A stretch of DNA of 64,000 bases, taken from positions 1 through 64,000 of the forward strand of contig JAJTZB010000003.1 in the NCBI GenBank assembly GCA_032906765.1. Direction: 5' to 3'. The position numbers were made by a program, and so were the translations under genes. The stretch is from Nitrososphaerales archaeon. Lineage in GTDB: Archaea; Thermoproteota; Nitrososphaeria; Nitrososphaerales; Gagatemarchaeaceae. The notes beneath the pieces are model-generated. The model saw nothing but the letters and a program-made list of their open reading frames with translations, was not told the DNA's origin and did no database searches. How positions within the stretch are numbered: position 1 is the stretch's first letter; the number at the start of each line of letters is the position of its first letter. Of this stretch, positions 48,771 through 56,882 are shown in pieces.

Positions 48771-49813
48771 TGTGCCGTAGACTGCGCTGTAATCTCCTCA
48801 AATGACTTTTCCAGTCTGCGGAACAGCACATCCAACTTCTCGGTCACCTCGTCGTTCGCCGACGCCTCTATCACGTGGACGTTGAACTGTTTGGCCATCC
48901 CCTTGGCCTGGCTAGTCAAGCCAGGCATCGCGGTCAGGATCGCCGCATCGGGCTTCGAGTCGTAAGCCTTCGCGAAAATCTTGACGACGGGCGCCTCGCT
49001 GACTATGACGTTTGAAAAAGCGGTATCCATCGCTATTGTCTTGTTGCCTTTCTTGAAAATCATCGTGTACTTGTGCTGCACGCCGCTTCGCCCCTGCAAG
49101 ACTCCAGAGCGTTCTGCCTCCCACCCAAGGGTCCTCAGTTGGTTAATGATGGGCTTCACGAGCACAAGCGAGCTTTCTCTTGCCTGCTCGCCGAGCGTGT
49201 ATGAGAACACCCTGACGAGCGAGACATCAGCTCCATCGAACGTCCTATTGCAATCCCTGCACTTCAGTGCTATCACCGGATCGCGGGCCCTCTTCTCGCA
49301 GCTGTTGCAGTAGAACCAGCTGCCCTTCATCCTGATGTCAGGTCTGTCGGTTCTTGACGTCCTGCCGCATCTCGGACATACAATCGCAGCCCCCTCCCAC
49401 CTGAAACTGGTCTCGACGTCAACGTAGCCGCAGACGGTGTGCTCGATAACCATGCGTTTTTCAACATTGTTGGACCTGCACGATGGGCACAGGAAATTCA
49501 ATGCGAGGTTTGGGGAGCCGCATTTCTCACATGCGGGCACATAGGTGCCTTCATGCGTGCTGAGGATTCCCATGGAGGCCAGCTTCTCGAGCAGAAGAGG
49601 TATCTCGGCGGGCTGGAGGTCCGTGACCTTCTCGACCTCTGGGTAACTGCAAACGTGTGTTGCGTCGAAGACGGGCTTGAGCTCGCTGACCTCGCCTTCT
49701 ATCAGAAGGCTGAGGATGTCCTGCACGGCAGGGATGTTGTAGAGGTCAAGCTCCTCTTGGCTTGTTTCAGCAGCTTCTCGTGTTGCTGGTGGGGTTCTTC
49801 CTTTCGCGTTCAT
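48767..49813 (-). CDS. Multi-zinc-ribbon winged-helix protein (TackOD1-like) with nuclease-like C-terminus
   Basis: The 348-residue protein has a winged-helix-like start (about 25-95), then four CxxC pairs arranged as zinc ribbons (CEKCGSPNLALNFLCPSCRS; CPRCGRTS; YCNSCEK; LKCRDC), and a C-terminal domain (about 225-330) resembling a restriction-endonuclease fold (HKYTMIFKKGNKTIAMDTAF, KPDAAILTAMPGLT). The ribbon set resembles the TackOD1 output domain of TACK archaea. It precedes and overlaps the GT2 gene, so it probably controls polysaccharide synthesis. Confidence 0.7.
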   Translation of the reverse strand: MNAKGRTPPATREAAETSQEELDLYNIPAVQDILSLLIEGEVSELKPVFDATHVCSYPEVEKVTDLQPAEIPLLLEKLASMGILSTHEGTYVPACEKCGSPNLALNFLCPSCRSNNVEKRMVIEHTVCGYVDVETSFRWEGAAIVCPRCGRTSRTDRPDIRMKGSWFYCNSCEKRARDPVIALKCRDCNRTFDGADVSLVRVFSYTLGEQARESSLVLVKPIINQLRTLGWEAERSGVLQGRSGVQHKYTMIFKKGNKTIAMDTAFSNVIVSEAPVVKIFAKAYDSKPDAAILTAMPGLTSQAKGMAKQFNVHVIEASANDEVTEKLDVLFRRLEKSFEEITAQSTAQ

Positions 49814-49910
49814 GTGGAATGCACCAGGATTCTGCCAATGCCGAGCCGGGGACCTGCCTGAAACATCTCAATGGAGACCGGACGTGCCGCCTCGAAGCCT
49901 GTACTCGCTC

Positions 49911-50666
49911 TCAATCTTCCGCCACCAACAGGAAGAGCAACCTGTTCTCGTCGGACCATCTGGGATCTCGGACAGCGTACTTGCGAGAGTTGATCTTCCC
50001 AAGCGCCCCCGCGACGACCCCTATCAGGAAGTCGTCGAGGACGGCTCCGTCTTTTCTAGTTACGGCCGGCTTGTCGATGGTAATCTCGATGGCGCCGCCT
50101 TCTCCTATTTCCCCGAGCAAGCCAAGGCCCGAAGCGCTGAAGAACGCCCTGAAGTTTTCGACAAAAGTACTCTTATCCATTCCTTGGAATCTCTTTCCTA
50201 TGTTCTCGACCACAGATCCGCCCGCAGCCGACCCCTCCTGGAAAAGTATGGAGCCTGCGGCCGTTCCGAGCGACGCCTTCAAGGAGTCGATCAGCTTCAA
50301 CCATTCGTTGGCGCCCACGGCGAATATCCTGTAGTGCCCGCCGCTGGTCAGCGGAAACATCATCGTTTCGAAGAAGATGGAGTTTCTTGATTCGGCTTTG
50401 ACCTCCGTTACAAACCCCTTCTTTCTCAGTTCGTCGAGCAACTCGTTCACCGTTGTCTTCGAGTCCGCCATCTCCACATACAAGATGATGTACCCTAGAC
50501 CCCCATCCTTCGAAACTTGGACATGAGCTTGCAGGATATCGACGGACCTCTGCCCGAGAAGGCCGGAGATTTCGCCAAGTACCCCCGGCCTTGATTTCGC
50601 AACGACGTATATTTCGTATACATCACGACCTGACGGCGCGGCGATTCCTGCAGACCTCGCAATCAT
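49911..50666 (-). CDS. ACT-domain protein with V4R-like C-terminal domain
   Basis: This 251-residue protein has an N-terminal ACT domain (about 15-95; IYVVAKSRPGVLGEISGLLG and DILQAHVQVSK), which binds amino acids or similar. The second part (about 105-250) resembles V4R/4-vinyl-reductase ligand-binding domains (FFETMMFPLTSGGHYRIF, and DGAVLDDFLIGVVAGALGKI). It may be a ligand sensor, but has no DNA-binding part. It follows a small membrane-protein gene by 15 bases. Confidence 0.65.
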   Translation of the reverse strand: MIARSAGIAAPSGRDVYEIYVVAKSRPGVLGEISGLLGQRSVDILQAHVQVSKDGGLGYIILYVEMADSKTTVNELLDELRKKGFVTEVKAESRNSIFFETMMFPLTSGGHYRIFAVGANEWLKLIDSLKASLGTAAGSILFQEGSAAGGSVVENIGKRFQGMDKSTFVENFRAFFSASGLGLLGEIGEGGAIEITIDKPAVTRKDGAVLDDFLIGVVAGALGKINSRKYAVRDPRWSDENRLLFLLVAED

Positions 50667-50681
50667 CTATCGATCGAAACC

Positions 50682-50810
50682 TCAATGGTACGCGTCATGT
50701 GTGCAGCATCGAGGAACGAACAAGACTCCCAACAGAAAACCCACCATAAAACCAATAAGCGAACCAGCGACCACGGCAAGCCATATGTCGCCCAAGTCAT
50801 CCTTTTCCAT
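50682..50810 (-). CDS. Small one-helix membrane protein
   Basis: This 42-residue frame begins MEKDDLGDIWLAVVAGS and holds one Gly-rich helix (VVAGSLIGFMVGFLLGVLF), ending PRCCTHDAYH. It is upstream of the ACT/V4R gene on the same strand, 15 bases away. The helix resembles glycine-zipper small membrane proteins. It is too short for a confident family call. Confidence 0.5.
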   Translation of the reverse strand: MEKDDLGDIWLAVVAGSLIGFMVGFLLGVLFVPRCCTHDAYH

Positions 50811-51385
50811 CTTCTCACCTCATGGCGATCTGGAAAATCTGACGGGTGTGACCTTCACAGGTTCCGTTCACGACTACTCCGGAACACTTTGAAAGCGCTT
50901 CGAATTCGCAGTTAGCCGAGCCTGAATCGTCGTTGTCTCGTAATTTGCTGGGCTTCACCGCGTTCGGGGGGGGGGGCGCACATTTATGCTCTCGTGTGAA
51001 ATCACCCAAAGAGCATCGAGATTTAGCCATGCGTTTTCTAATCGGAGGGAATATCGAGTCACCGGTTTCGGATTCGCTTAATGATTTAAGCAAATCCCTC
51101 CGGACCTGAACCCATAACACGTGAAGAGGCCGCGATTCAGCACTAACCCACGCTTCGAAATAGTGGCGTTTATATCGCTTGGCTGGGAATGTCTGTTCAT
51201 GCCTTCCTCCCGTAGGAAACTGGAGGGAGAGAACCGTACTGCGGATGCAGGTTCCCGGCCGGGGCAAACCTTTCGATTCTCGCCCTTTTCCGTAGGTTCG
51301 AATCCCTTCCAGCCCATCCTGATATCCCGATGGGTCCCAAAGTGAAGTTTTCTTATGGCAGTTCGCATCAAAAAAGCGTTCTTCT
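50811..51385. other. Gene-poor stretch with hairpin and tRNA fragment
   Basis: No supported gene lies here. It contains a 10-base G run (50967-50976), a perfect hairpin GCTTAA/TTAAGC (51076-51091) followed by AATCCCTCCGG, which matches 11 bases of the tRNA-Ile 3' end, and a tRNA 3' fragment at 51294-51316. Confidence 0.5.
51294..51316 (+). repeat. Solitary tRNA 3' end fragment
   Basis: AGGTTCGAATCCCTTCCAGC followed by CCA has the T loop TTCGAAT and an acceptor strand CCAGCCC with discriminator A. The 5' tRNA parts are missing. It would match a tRNA beginning GGGCTGG, different from the tRNA-Ile in this window. Confidence 0.55.
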
Positions 51386-51662
51386 TTATCTGGGCTTCTT
51401 CACAATCTCGTCAGCAATTTGATCCTTCGTCTTCCCTTTGGTGTCTATTCCTAGCTTATCGGCAATTCCAGTAAGCAACTCAGCATCCGTCTTCTGGCCC
51501 GGCTGAGATGAAGGACACGCCTTCCCTGTAGGCCTGTTGGAGATCTGCAGACATCTTCCCTAGCGTCCTTGCAAGATTTGGAGCATCCTTCGTGCCACGC
51601 GTCAGGACGTAGACGCCTACTACGCCCAACGCAGCTATTCCCAGCAGCTCATCTAGACCCAA
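51386..51662 (-). pseudogene. TatA-like protein gene with frameshift
   Basis: The N-terminal part reads GLDELLGIAALGVVGVYVLT (membrane helix) then an amphipathic helix APNLARTLGKMSADLQQAYREG, the TatA/B pattern of a short helix plus amphipathic tail. The frame then ends at a TGA (51480), but the next frame continues KTDAELLTGIADKLGIDTKG and KTKDQIADEIVKK to TAA 51386. One or two bases seem lost or gained near 51505-51520. TATA box TTTATATAT (complement of about 51690-51698) favours the TTG start at 51662 over 51686. A truncated protein ending after the amphipathic helix may still work. Confidence 0.6.
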
Positions 51663-51711
51663 CTTTGCTCGAGTGTTGGTGGTCAAACATATATAAAAAG
51701 TAGAAGGCGAT

Positions 51712-54390
51712 TCATTCCAAAGTTCTGGAACCCGAACCTTCTGAGGATCTGCCTCGTAATGACGAGATTATCTTGCCTGTTTCTATCCATCCAGTAGCAA
51801 GGACCGAGAGCGAAACCGCAACCAGCCAGTCCCGAAGATTGAGTGTGGTAGTATTGAAAACCAGCTGCAGAGGCTCCAGAACCGTGACCAAGTAAATGGC
51901 TAGGACGGAGAGGAGCAAGATGTAGAGCATGTAGCTGTTTGATCTAACTCCTAGACGATGAAGAGGGGACTTCTCTGAACGTGAGAAGAGTGCGAGAAGA
52001 GTGAGTGAAATCATAATGTTCACAAATACCATCGTCCGAGCTTTATCAAGGACACCGCCTCCGTTCACGTAGAGCAGGAAGACAGCCAAGGCACCCAGGA
52101 AAATCGCGATGGCTCGAGAAAAGATTTGCAAACTCATTGATGCCGTTATGATGCGTTCTCTGCTGCTTCGCGGTGGCCGACGCATGATGTCGGCTTCTGA
52201 AGGTTCCGTAGCGAAGGTTGTAGATGCTTGTATGTCATTCACAACTTCCATCAGAATTATCTGAAGTGGGGTCAGAGGCGTGCCCACTCCTAGAAGTAAG
52301 GAGAAGAAGACTGTCATCAGAATGCCGATTTTGCTCGGCAGATAGTATCGAATTGCTTTCCGCAGGTTGTCAAATAGCCGCCTTCCTTCTCGAACCGCAG
52401 TCACAATCGTCGTGAAGTTGTCGTCGGCAAGCGTCATCGAGGCTGCTTCTTTGGCCACGTCTGTCCCCGACCCCATCGCTGCGCCGATGTCTGCCTCCCT
52501 GAGAGCCGGGGCGTCGTTCACCCCATCTCCTGTGACGGCGACTACCTCGCCCCGGGCTTTCAATGCCCTAACAATACGCAGTTTGTGTTCTGGGGTCACC
52601 CTGGCGAAGACACTAACATCCGCCAATTTGCTCGAAAGCTGGTCATCGCTCATCCCATCGAGCTCTTCGCCCGTAATAACCTGGTCGTCTCCAGTGAGCT
52701 CAACGGCCTTGGCGATGGAGAGTGCAGTGTTCGCGTGATCACCTGTAACCATTATCGTCCTTATGCCCGCTTTCTTGCACTCCGCGATTGCCGCCTTCGC
52801 TTCTGGCCTGGGTGGGTCCTCTAGTCCTACCAGACCTATGAAACCCCAGCCTGAAGAATATTCGTCTTGCGAAGTCAATGCTTGGGGCGGCAAAGCCTTG
52901 TACGCGAAGGCCAAGACACGCAGTCCGCTACTGGTCATCTTCTGCACGACGCGTAGCAATTCTCGACGATCCTCTTCAGTCATAGGCAGCTCCCTTGTTG
53001 GACCAGGAAGGGAAGAGCATCGACCGATTATTACCTCGGGCGCTCCTTTTGTTGAAACGAACACGGACTGATCCTTCATTCGATGAACACTAAGCATCAT
53101 CTTGCGTTTGTTATCGAATGGTTCTTCGTGCAGTAGCTGTCCTGTTTCCCTTATCGACCTAGGCTGAAAACCGATTTCTTCCACGAGAGAAATCAACGCG
53201 ACGTCAACGGGATTGCCCACCACCGACAATTTCGCATCGTCTTGGGGCACCGCATCATTACAGAATGTGGCCACCCTGGCTAACAGGGAAAGGGTTTCCT
53301 GCGGCACGCCCGTGTGGACATCTGAAGAGTCGAATGATGTTCCGTTGGCGTAAATCACGGAGACCTTCATTTTGTTCTCGGTGATGGTGCCTGTTTTATC
53401 GCTGCAAATTGTGGTGGTCGATCCCAGCGTCTCGGCAGAGTACAATTTCCTGATGAGTGCTTTCTTCTTGGCCATTTGAATTACTGACGTGACCAGGATG
53501 ACGAACGTTAGGATTGGAAGATCCTCTGGTATGGTGACAACCAACAAGCTCAATCCGATGAGGGCGCTGTCAACGAGCGATTGACCTCTCAAAAGCCCCA
53601 CCGCTGCAGTGGCAGCAGTCAGGACGATGACGGTAACCGCTATTAGCCTCGTGAGTTCTGAAATTCTCACCTGTAGTGGCGTCGGTTTCTCATGGATCGA
53701 CTCGGTTAAACTGGCTATCCTTCCGAGTTCGGTTCCAGAACCAGTACCCACTACAACTGCTTTTCCTCTGCCAGTGGTGACAAGCGTGCCTGAGAATACC
53801 ATGTTCCTTCTGTCTCCAAGGGCGCAATGTTCTGGAAGCAGGACAGCGGCATCCTTGTAGGACGGCATCGATTCGCCGGTCAAAGACGATTCGTCCAAGC
53901 TTAGGTCGAAGGATTCGATTAGGCGCGCGTCAGCTGGGATTCTGTGTCCAGCGGAGAGGATTACTACATCTCCTGGCACAACTCCGCTGGATAACACATC
54001 AAGATACTGTCCTGAGCGTATGACGATGGTACTCGGAAGGGCTAGCAGCCTTAGAGACCTAATTGAGCTCTCGGTTCTCCGCTCTTGGTAGATTTCAACG
54101 GCAACCATGATCGAGATTATTATGACGAGTGCAACCGCATCGACTAACTCCCCCAACGTCGCGAATAGGGTAGCGGTGACAAGGAGCAGGATCATCATCG
54201 GTTCTCGGAATGGTTCTAGGATTCTCTCTAGGAGAGATTCCTCTTTCTGCTTCGACATGTTAAGTCCAGAAGTCTTGAGACGTCTAGTTGATTCTTCTAA
54301 CGTGAGGCCCGTTCGAGGATCCGTCTTCAGCTGATCGAAAACACGTTCGGCTCGCAAGGCCCATGGTACAGCTGACCTCTCGTCACTCAT
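51712..54390 (-). CDS. P-type ATPase, P2 (calcium-type) cation pump
   Basis: The protein of about 892 residues has an N-terminal cation-ATPase domain (WALRAERVFDQLKTDPRTGL), ten membrane helices, actuator SLTGES, phosphorylation site CSDKTGTITENK, nucleotide-binding KGAPE, and hinge VTGDGVNDAPAL. The C-terminal six-helix unit is of the calcium/sodium type. Helix 4 has PEDLP where SERCA/PMR1 pumps have PEGLP, so the transported ion is uncertain. The frame opens at 54462, but ATG 54390 (MSDERSAVPW) is preferred. Separate transcript. Confidence 0.88.
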   Translation of the reverse strand: MSDERSAVPWALRAERVFDQLKTDPRTGLTLEESTRRLKTSGLNMSKQKEESLLERILEPFREPMMILLLVTATLFATLGELVDAVALVIIISIMVAVEIYQERRTESSIRSLRLLALPSTIVIRSGQYLDVLSSGVVPGDVVILSAGHRIPADARLIESFDLSLDESSLTGESMPSYKDAAVLLPEHCALGDRRNMVFSGTLVTTGRGKAVVVGTGSGTELGRIASLTESIHEKPTPLQVRISELTRLIAVTVIVLTAATAAVGLLRGQSLVDSALIGLSLLVVTIPEDLPILTFVILVTSVIQMAKKKALIRKLYSAETLGSTTTICSDKTGTITENKMKVSVIYANGTSFDSSDVHTGVPQETLSLLARVATFCNDAVPQDDAKLSVVGNPVDVALISLVEEIGFQPRSIRETGQLLHEEPFDNKRKMMLSVHRMKDQSVFVSTKGAPEVIIGRCSSLPGPTRELPMTEEDRRELLRVVQKMTSSGLRVLAFAYKALPPQALTSQDEYSSGWGFIGLVGLEDPPRPEAKAAIAECKKAGIRTIMVTGDHANTALSIAKAVELTGDDQVITGEELDGMSDDQLSSKLADVSVFARVTPEHKLRIVRALKARGEVVAVTGDGVNDAPALREADIGAAMGSGTDVAKEAASMTLADDNFTTIVTAVREGRRLFDNLRKAIRYYLPSKIGILMTVFFSLLLGVGTPLTPLQIILMEVVNDIQASTTFATEPSEADIMRRPPRSSRERIITASMSLQIFSRAIAIFLGALAVFLLYVNGGGVLDKARTMVFVNIMISLTLLALFSRSEKSPLHRLGVRSNSYMLYILLLSVLAIYLVTVLEPLQLVFNTTTLNLRDWLVAVSLSVLATGWIETGKIISSLRGRSSEGSGSRTLE

Positions 54391-54686
54391 TTCCTCATCT
54401 TCTTCGGTCGGAACGCAGGAGGCATTAACCATTCGCGACGTGACCTCGGACTCGGGCATCATTCGTATGTCAGAGTTTGCCTTCTATCAGGCCAATGACC
54501 TCAGCAGAAAGACCAGAGTAGCTAAATCATCCAAAAGGTGTGTGAGGAAGGAGTTTAGTCTTCTAAGCGAAGGTTTCATTGGCTATCCGCTTGGGTCCGT
54601 TTTGACCGCCAGAAATCTATGCCTGTGTGTGTAGTAACACAAATTCGATCTGTTAAGTAATCTCCAATCACACTGGCTGACCTTAG

Positions 54687-54711
54687 ATGGGTTCGAATCC
54701 ACGCCAGTTCC
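54687..54711 (+). repeat. Solitary tRNA 3' end fragment
   Basis: ATGGGTTCGAATCCACGCCAG followed by TTCC keeps the T loop and 3' stem side, with no upstream tRNA parts. It is one of two fragments in the gap between the P-type ATPase and the CBS gene. Confidence 0.45.
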
Positions 54712-54759
54712 TATGCTAGGTCATGCCAAGCGTCGAGTCGGAAAACCAAGTGCACAACT

Positions 54760-54776
54760 GAGTCCCTTCCGGCCCC
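54760..54776 (+). repeat. Solitary tRNA 3' end fragment (short)
   Basis: GAGTCCCTTCCGGCCCC matches the last bases of the fragments at 1244 and 20330. It lacks a clear T loop. Alone it would be weak, but the series supports it. Confidence 0.35.
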
Positions 54777-54856
54777 TACCCGTGGTATTTGATTTCAATC
54801 AACTGGTGTCTTTCGCAATCTTCACGCCGTTAGGTGTCCACCCGCTCAATCACCGC

Positions 54857-54973
54857 ATGACCGACCGTGACCTGGAGAACCTCCGCCGCGTCATCCACCT
54901 CATCGAGGAGATGGACGCCTACTTCGCAAAGCTCGAAACTCCGACTCCCGCGGCTCGTCCCCAGCCCGAGTAG
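54857..54973 (+). CDS. Small acidic helical protein
   Basis: This 38-residue frame reads MTDRDLENLRRVIHLIEEMD, then AYFAKLETPTPAARPQPE. The helix with regular leucines looks coding. An open frame extends upstream to 54713 through a tRNA fragment, so the ATG at 54857 is likely the start. No family is recognised. Confidence 0.4.
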   Translation: MTDRDLENLRRVIHLIEEMDAYFAKLETPTPAARPQPE

Positions 54974-55061
54974 CTCCTTCATGAGCGTCGTCTCCCCAAT
55001 CGCGCCGCCTTGGTGGTAGGTTTATACTCGCGATACGTCCTCAGGTAAGGATGTCAGAATG

Positions 55062-55202
55062 GTAGAGCAGAACGTTCCGCCCGGAGACCGCATGGTCGAG
55101 GATTCTATTACCGCGGCTTCGACCGTTAGGTGGCCCCAAAATGGGGACACATACCGAGCTAGGCGACCCCGGCAGGCTTGGTCTCCAGAGTTCAGTCGTT
55201 AA
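55062..55202 (+). CDS. Possible small protein containing the 23-base repeat
   Basis: This 46-residue frame begins MVEQNVPPGDRMVEDSITAA and ends ARRPRQAWSPEFSR. TATA-like TTTATACT at 55020-55027 gives a short leader of about 10 bases. Bases 55152-55174 within it are identical to 1-23, read in the same frame there. It would be a dispersed small gene family; the function is unknown. Confidence 0.35.
   Translation, partial: VEQNVPPGDRMVEDSITAASTVRWPQNGDTYRARRPRQAWSPEFSR
55152..55174. repeat. 23-base exact repeat, copy 2
   Basis: Identical to bases 1-23 of the window. See the small frame at 55062-55202. Confidence 0.6.
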
Positions 55203-55234
55203 AAGCATAGGGATGGTTCGGCTTGGATGCTTCG

Positions 55235-55654
55235 CTAGAGCTGGCCAGAAATCGACGAGAGGCTCGTCATCACGTTCAGAGTGCTCTCGAAAAGGCCAGT
55301 CTGGGTCACCCGGCCGATTATCTTTCCGTTGTCGACGACGAAGAGCCTCCTGATGTCTTTCTCGACCATCAGGCCCATCGCATCTCTGATAGTGGCATCT
55401 GGGCTTATGATAATCAGCGGCGAGGACATGATCTTCTCTACAGGCATCCTGTCTGGGAGCAGGCCCTTGCCGAGGCATCTTCTTATGACGTCCCTTTCGG
55501 TCACGACCCCCTCCGGTAGTCCACGCTTCTCGACCACGAGCGACCATACGTTTGCTTCGACCATCTTCTTAATCACGTTCGAGACTGTCTCTTGCGCGTC
55601 GATCCGGACGACCTTTTTGTCCATTACGTCCTTGACCCGGAGTGTTATCGCCAT
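55235..55654 (-). CDS. CBS-domain pair protein
   Basis: This 139-residue protein is two tandem CBS domains: LRVKDVMDKKVVRIDAQETV...VVTERDVIRRCL and VEKIMSSPLIIISPDATIRD...GRVTQTGLFES. Such stand-alone pairs bind adenine nucleotides or S-adenosylmethionine and regulate a partner. The ATG at 55654 lies about 36 bases from a TATA-like GGTTAAAAG on the minus strand. The partner is unknown. It is divergent from the CoA transferase gene. Confidence 0.9.
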   Translation of the reverse strand: MAITLRVKDVMDKKVVRIDAQETVSNVIKKMVEANVWSLVVEKRGLPEGVVTERDVIRRCLGKGLLPDRMPVEKIMSSPLIIISPDATIRDAMGLMVEKDIRRLFVVDNGKIIGRVTQTGLFESTLNVMTSLSSISGQL

Positions 55655-55755
55655 GCGCGTTCGCAGTCCAGCGAAGATTGGGGACTTTTAACCATGTACT
55701 GCATTTCTCAATCCAGAAAGCAAGGTTTTAGCCGACCGCTGTGCCACGCGTGCGA

Positions 55756-56844
55756 ATGAAGGGCGCGCTCGACGGCATCAGAGTGGTCGAACTGGGCACC
55801 TACGTCGCCGCGCCCGCCCTGGGGAGTATGCTCGGGATGCTCGGGGCCGAGGTGGTGAAGGTGGAGCCTCCGGGTGGCGACCCCACGAGGAAGCTGACCC
55901 CTTGGAGCTGGGCCAACTACAACTGGAACAAGAAGAGTGTCGTCCTCGACCTGAAGTCCGAATCTGGCATGGCAGAGATGCGAAGGCTCCTCAAGCGTTC
56001 CGACGTGTTCGTCGAGAGCCTCTCGCCTCGGGCCATAAGGAATCTGGGTCTGGACTTTCGGAAAGTGAAGCGCATCAACGGTAGGATCGTGTACTGCTCC
56101 ATCAAGGGATTCGCAAGCGACAGCGCCTCCTCTCAACGCCTCGCTTTCGACACGATAGCTCAGGCGGAGGGAGGGCTGATGCATGTCGCCAGCACGGAGG
56201 GAGGCAGACCGTCCAGGGTGGGGAACCCCTGCGTCGACCTTACGGCAGCGGCGTTTGGGGCCGTGGGGACGCTGGCATCACTGCTCAAGAGGCCAAGACG
56301 CGCGGCGTATGTCGAGGTGCCACTTTACGACGTCGTTGTATACTGGAATGGCTATTGGCTCCCCTACATAGACATACACGGCCGAGAGCCGTCCCACTTG
56401 GGTTCTTCGCACCCTGCGTTCTCCCCGTATGGAATATTCTCTGTTAAGGATGGGTTCGTCTTCATCGGAGTGCTAGCGGACTCGCAGTGGGCCAAACTCG
56501 TGACGAAGCTTGGAATCGAGAGTCCTCCGCACTACTCCTCGACGAACGAGAGGATTCTGGCGAGGGAGGATGTCAATTCGATCGTCCAGCATTCGGTCGG
56601 CGGGTTCACCGCAGAGAAGCTCTTGTCCATTCTAGGCGAGGACGTGCCGTGTGCGCGTGTGAGCTCGCTAATGGACATCTACAGCAGCGCAGAGCTCCGA
56701 AGGAGGGGTGTGGTGATGAGCGTGGCCCACGAGGGCAAACCGGTCAGCATAGCGCTTCCTCCTTTCCTGCGTTTCAGCGTGAGAAGAGGGTCCAGAAGCC
56801 TCCGGGCCCTCGACCCAAAGGAAACGCGAGGGGCGAAGCGATGA
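55756..56844 (+). CDS. Class III CoA transferase (CaiB/BaiF family)
   Basis: The 362-residue protein has GIRVVELGTYVAAPALGSMLGMLGAEVVKVE, DLKSESG, and FDTIAQAEGGLM, where Asp is the acyl-CoA-forming catalytic residue. Family members swap CoA between organic acids (formate/oxalate, citramalate, mesaconate and others). The TATA-like GGTTTTAG (55724-55731) is centred about 28 bases from ATG 55756, which gives the canonical start MKGALDGIRV over the GTG at 55741. Nearby MFS and MaoC-like genes also point to organic-acid CoA metabolism. Confidence 0.9.
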   Translation: MKGALDGIRVVELGTYVAAPALGSMLGMLGAEVVKVEPPGGDPTRKLTPWSWANYNWNKKSVVLDLKSESGMAEMRRLLKRSDVFVESLSPRAIRNLGLDFRKVKRINGRIVYCSIKGFASDSASSQRLAFDTIAQAEGGLMHVASTEGGRPSRVGNPCVDLTAAAFGAVGTLASLLKRPRRAAYVEVPLYDVVVYWNGYWLPYIDIHGREPSHLGSSHPAFSPYGIFSVKDGFVFIGVLADSQWAKLVTKLGIESPPHYSSTNERILAREDVNSIVQHSVGGFTAEKLLSILGEDVPCARVSSLMDIYSSAELRRRGVVMSVAHEGKPVSIALPPFLRFSVRRGSRSLRALDPKETRGAKR

Positions 56845-56857
56845 CAAGGCAATAGGC

Positions 56858-56865
56858 GTATAAGG
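56858..56865 (+). promoter_or_regulatory. TATA box of Liv operon 2
   Basis: GTATAAGG is centred about 22 bases before the ATG at 56883. A leaderless transcript is expected. Confidence 0.6.
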
Positions 56866-56882
56866 CAAGGTCTCGTTACCTA

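Noticed and set aside
51076-51106. Right attachment site of the tRNA-Ile island (AATCCCTCCGG after a hairpin)
   Set aside because: Only 11 bases match the tRNA-Ile 3' end, and the genes before it (glycosyltransferases, ACT protein) look chromosomal; kept only as a weak candidate.
54467-54634. 55-codon frame beginning MSEFAFYQANDL
   Set aside because: No promoter or family; composition gives no support, and it lies in a gap full of tRNA fragments.
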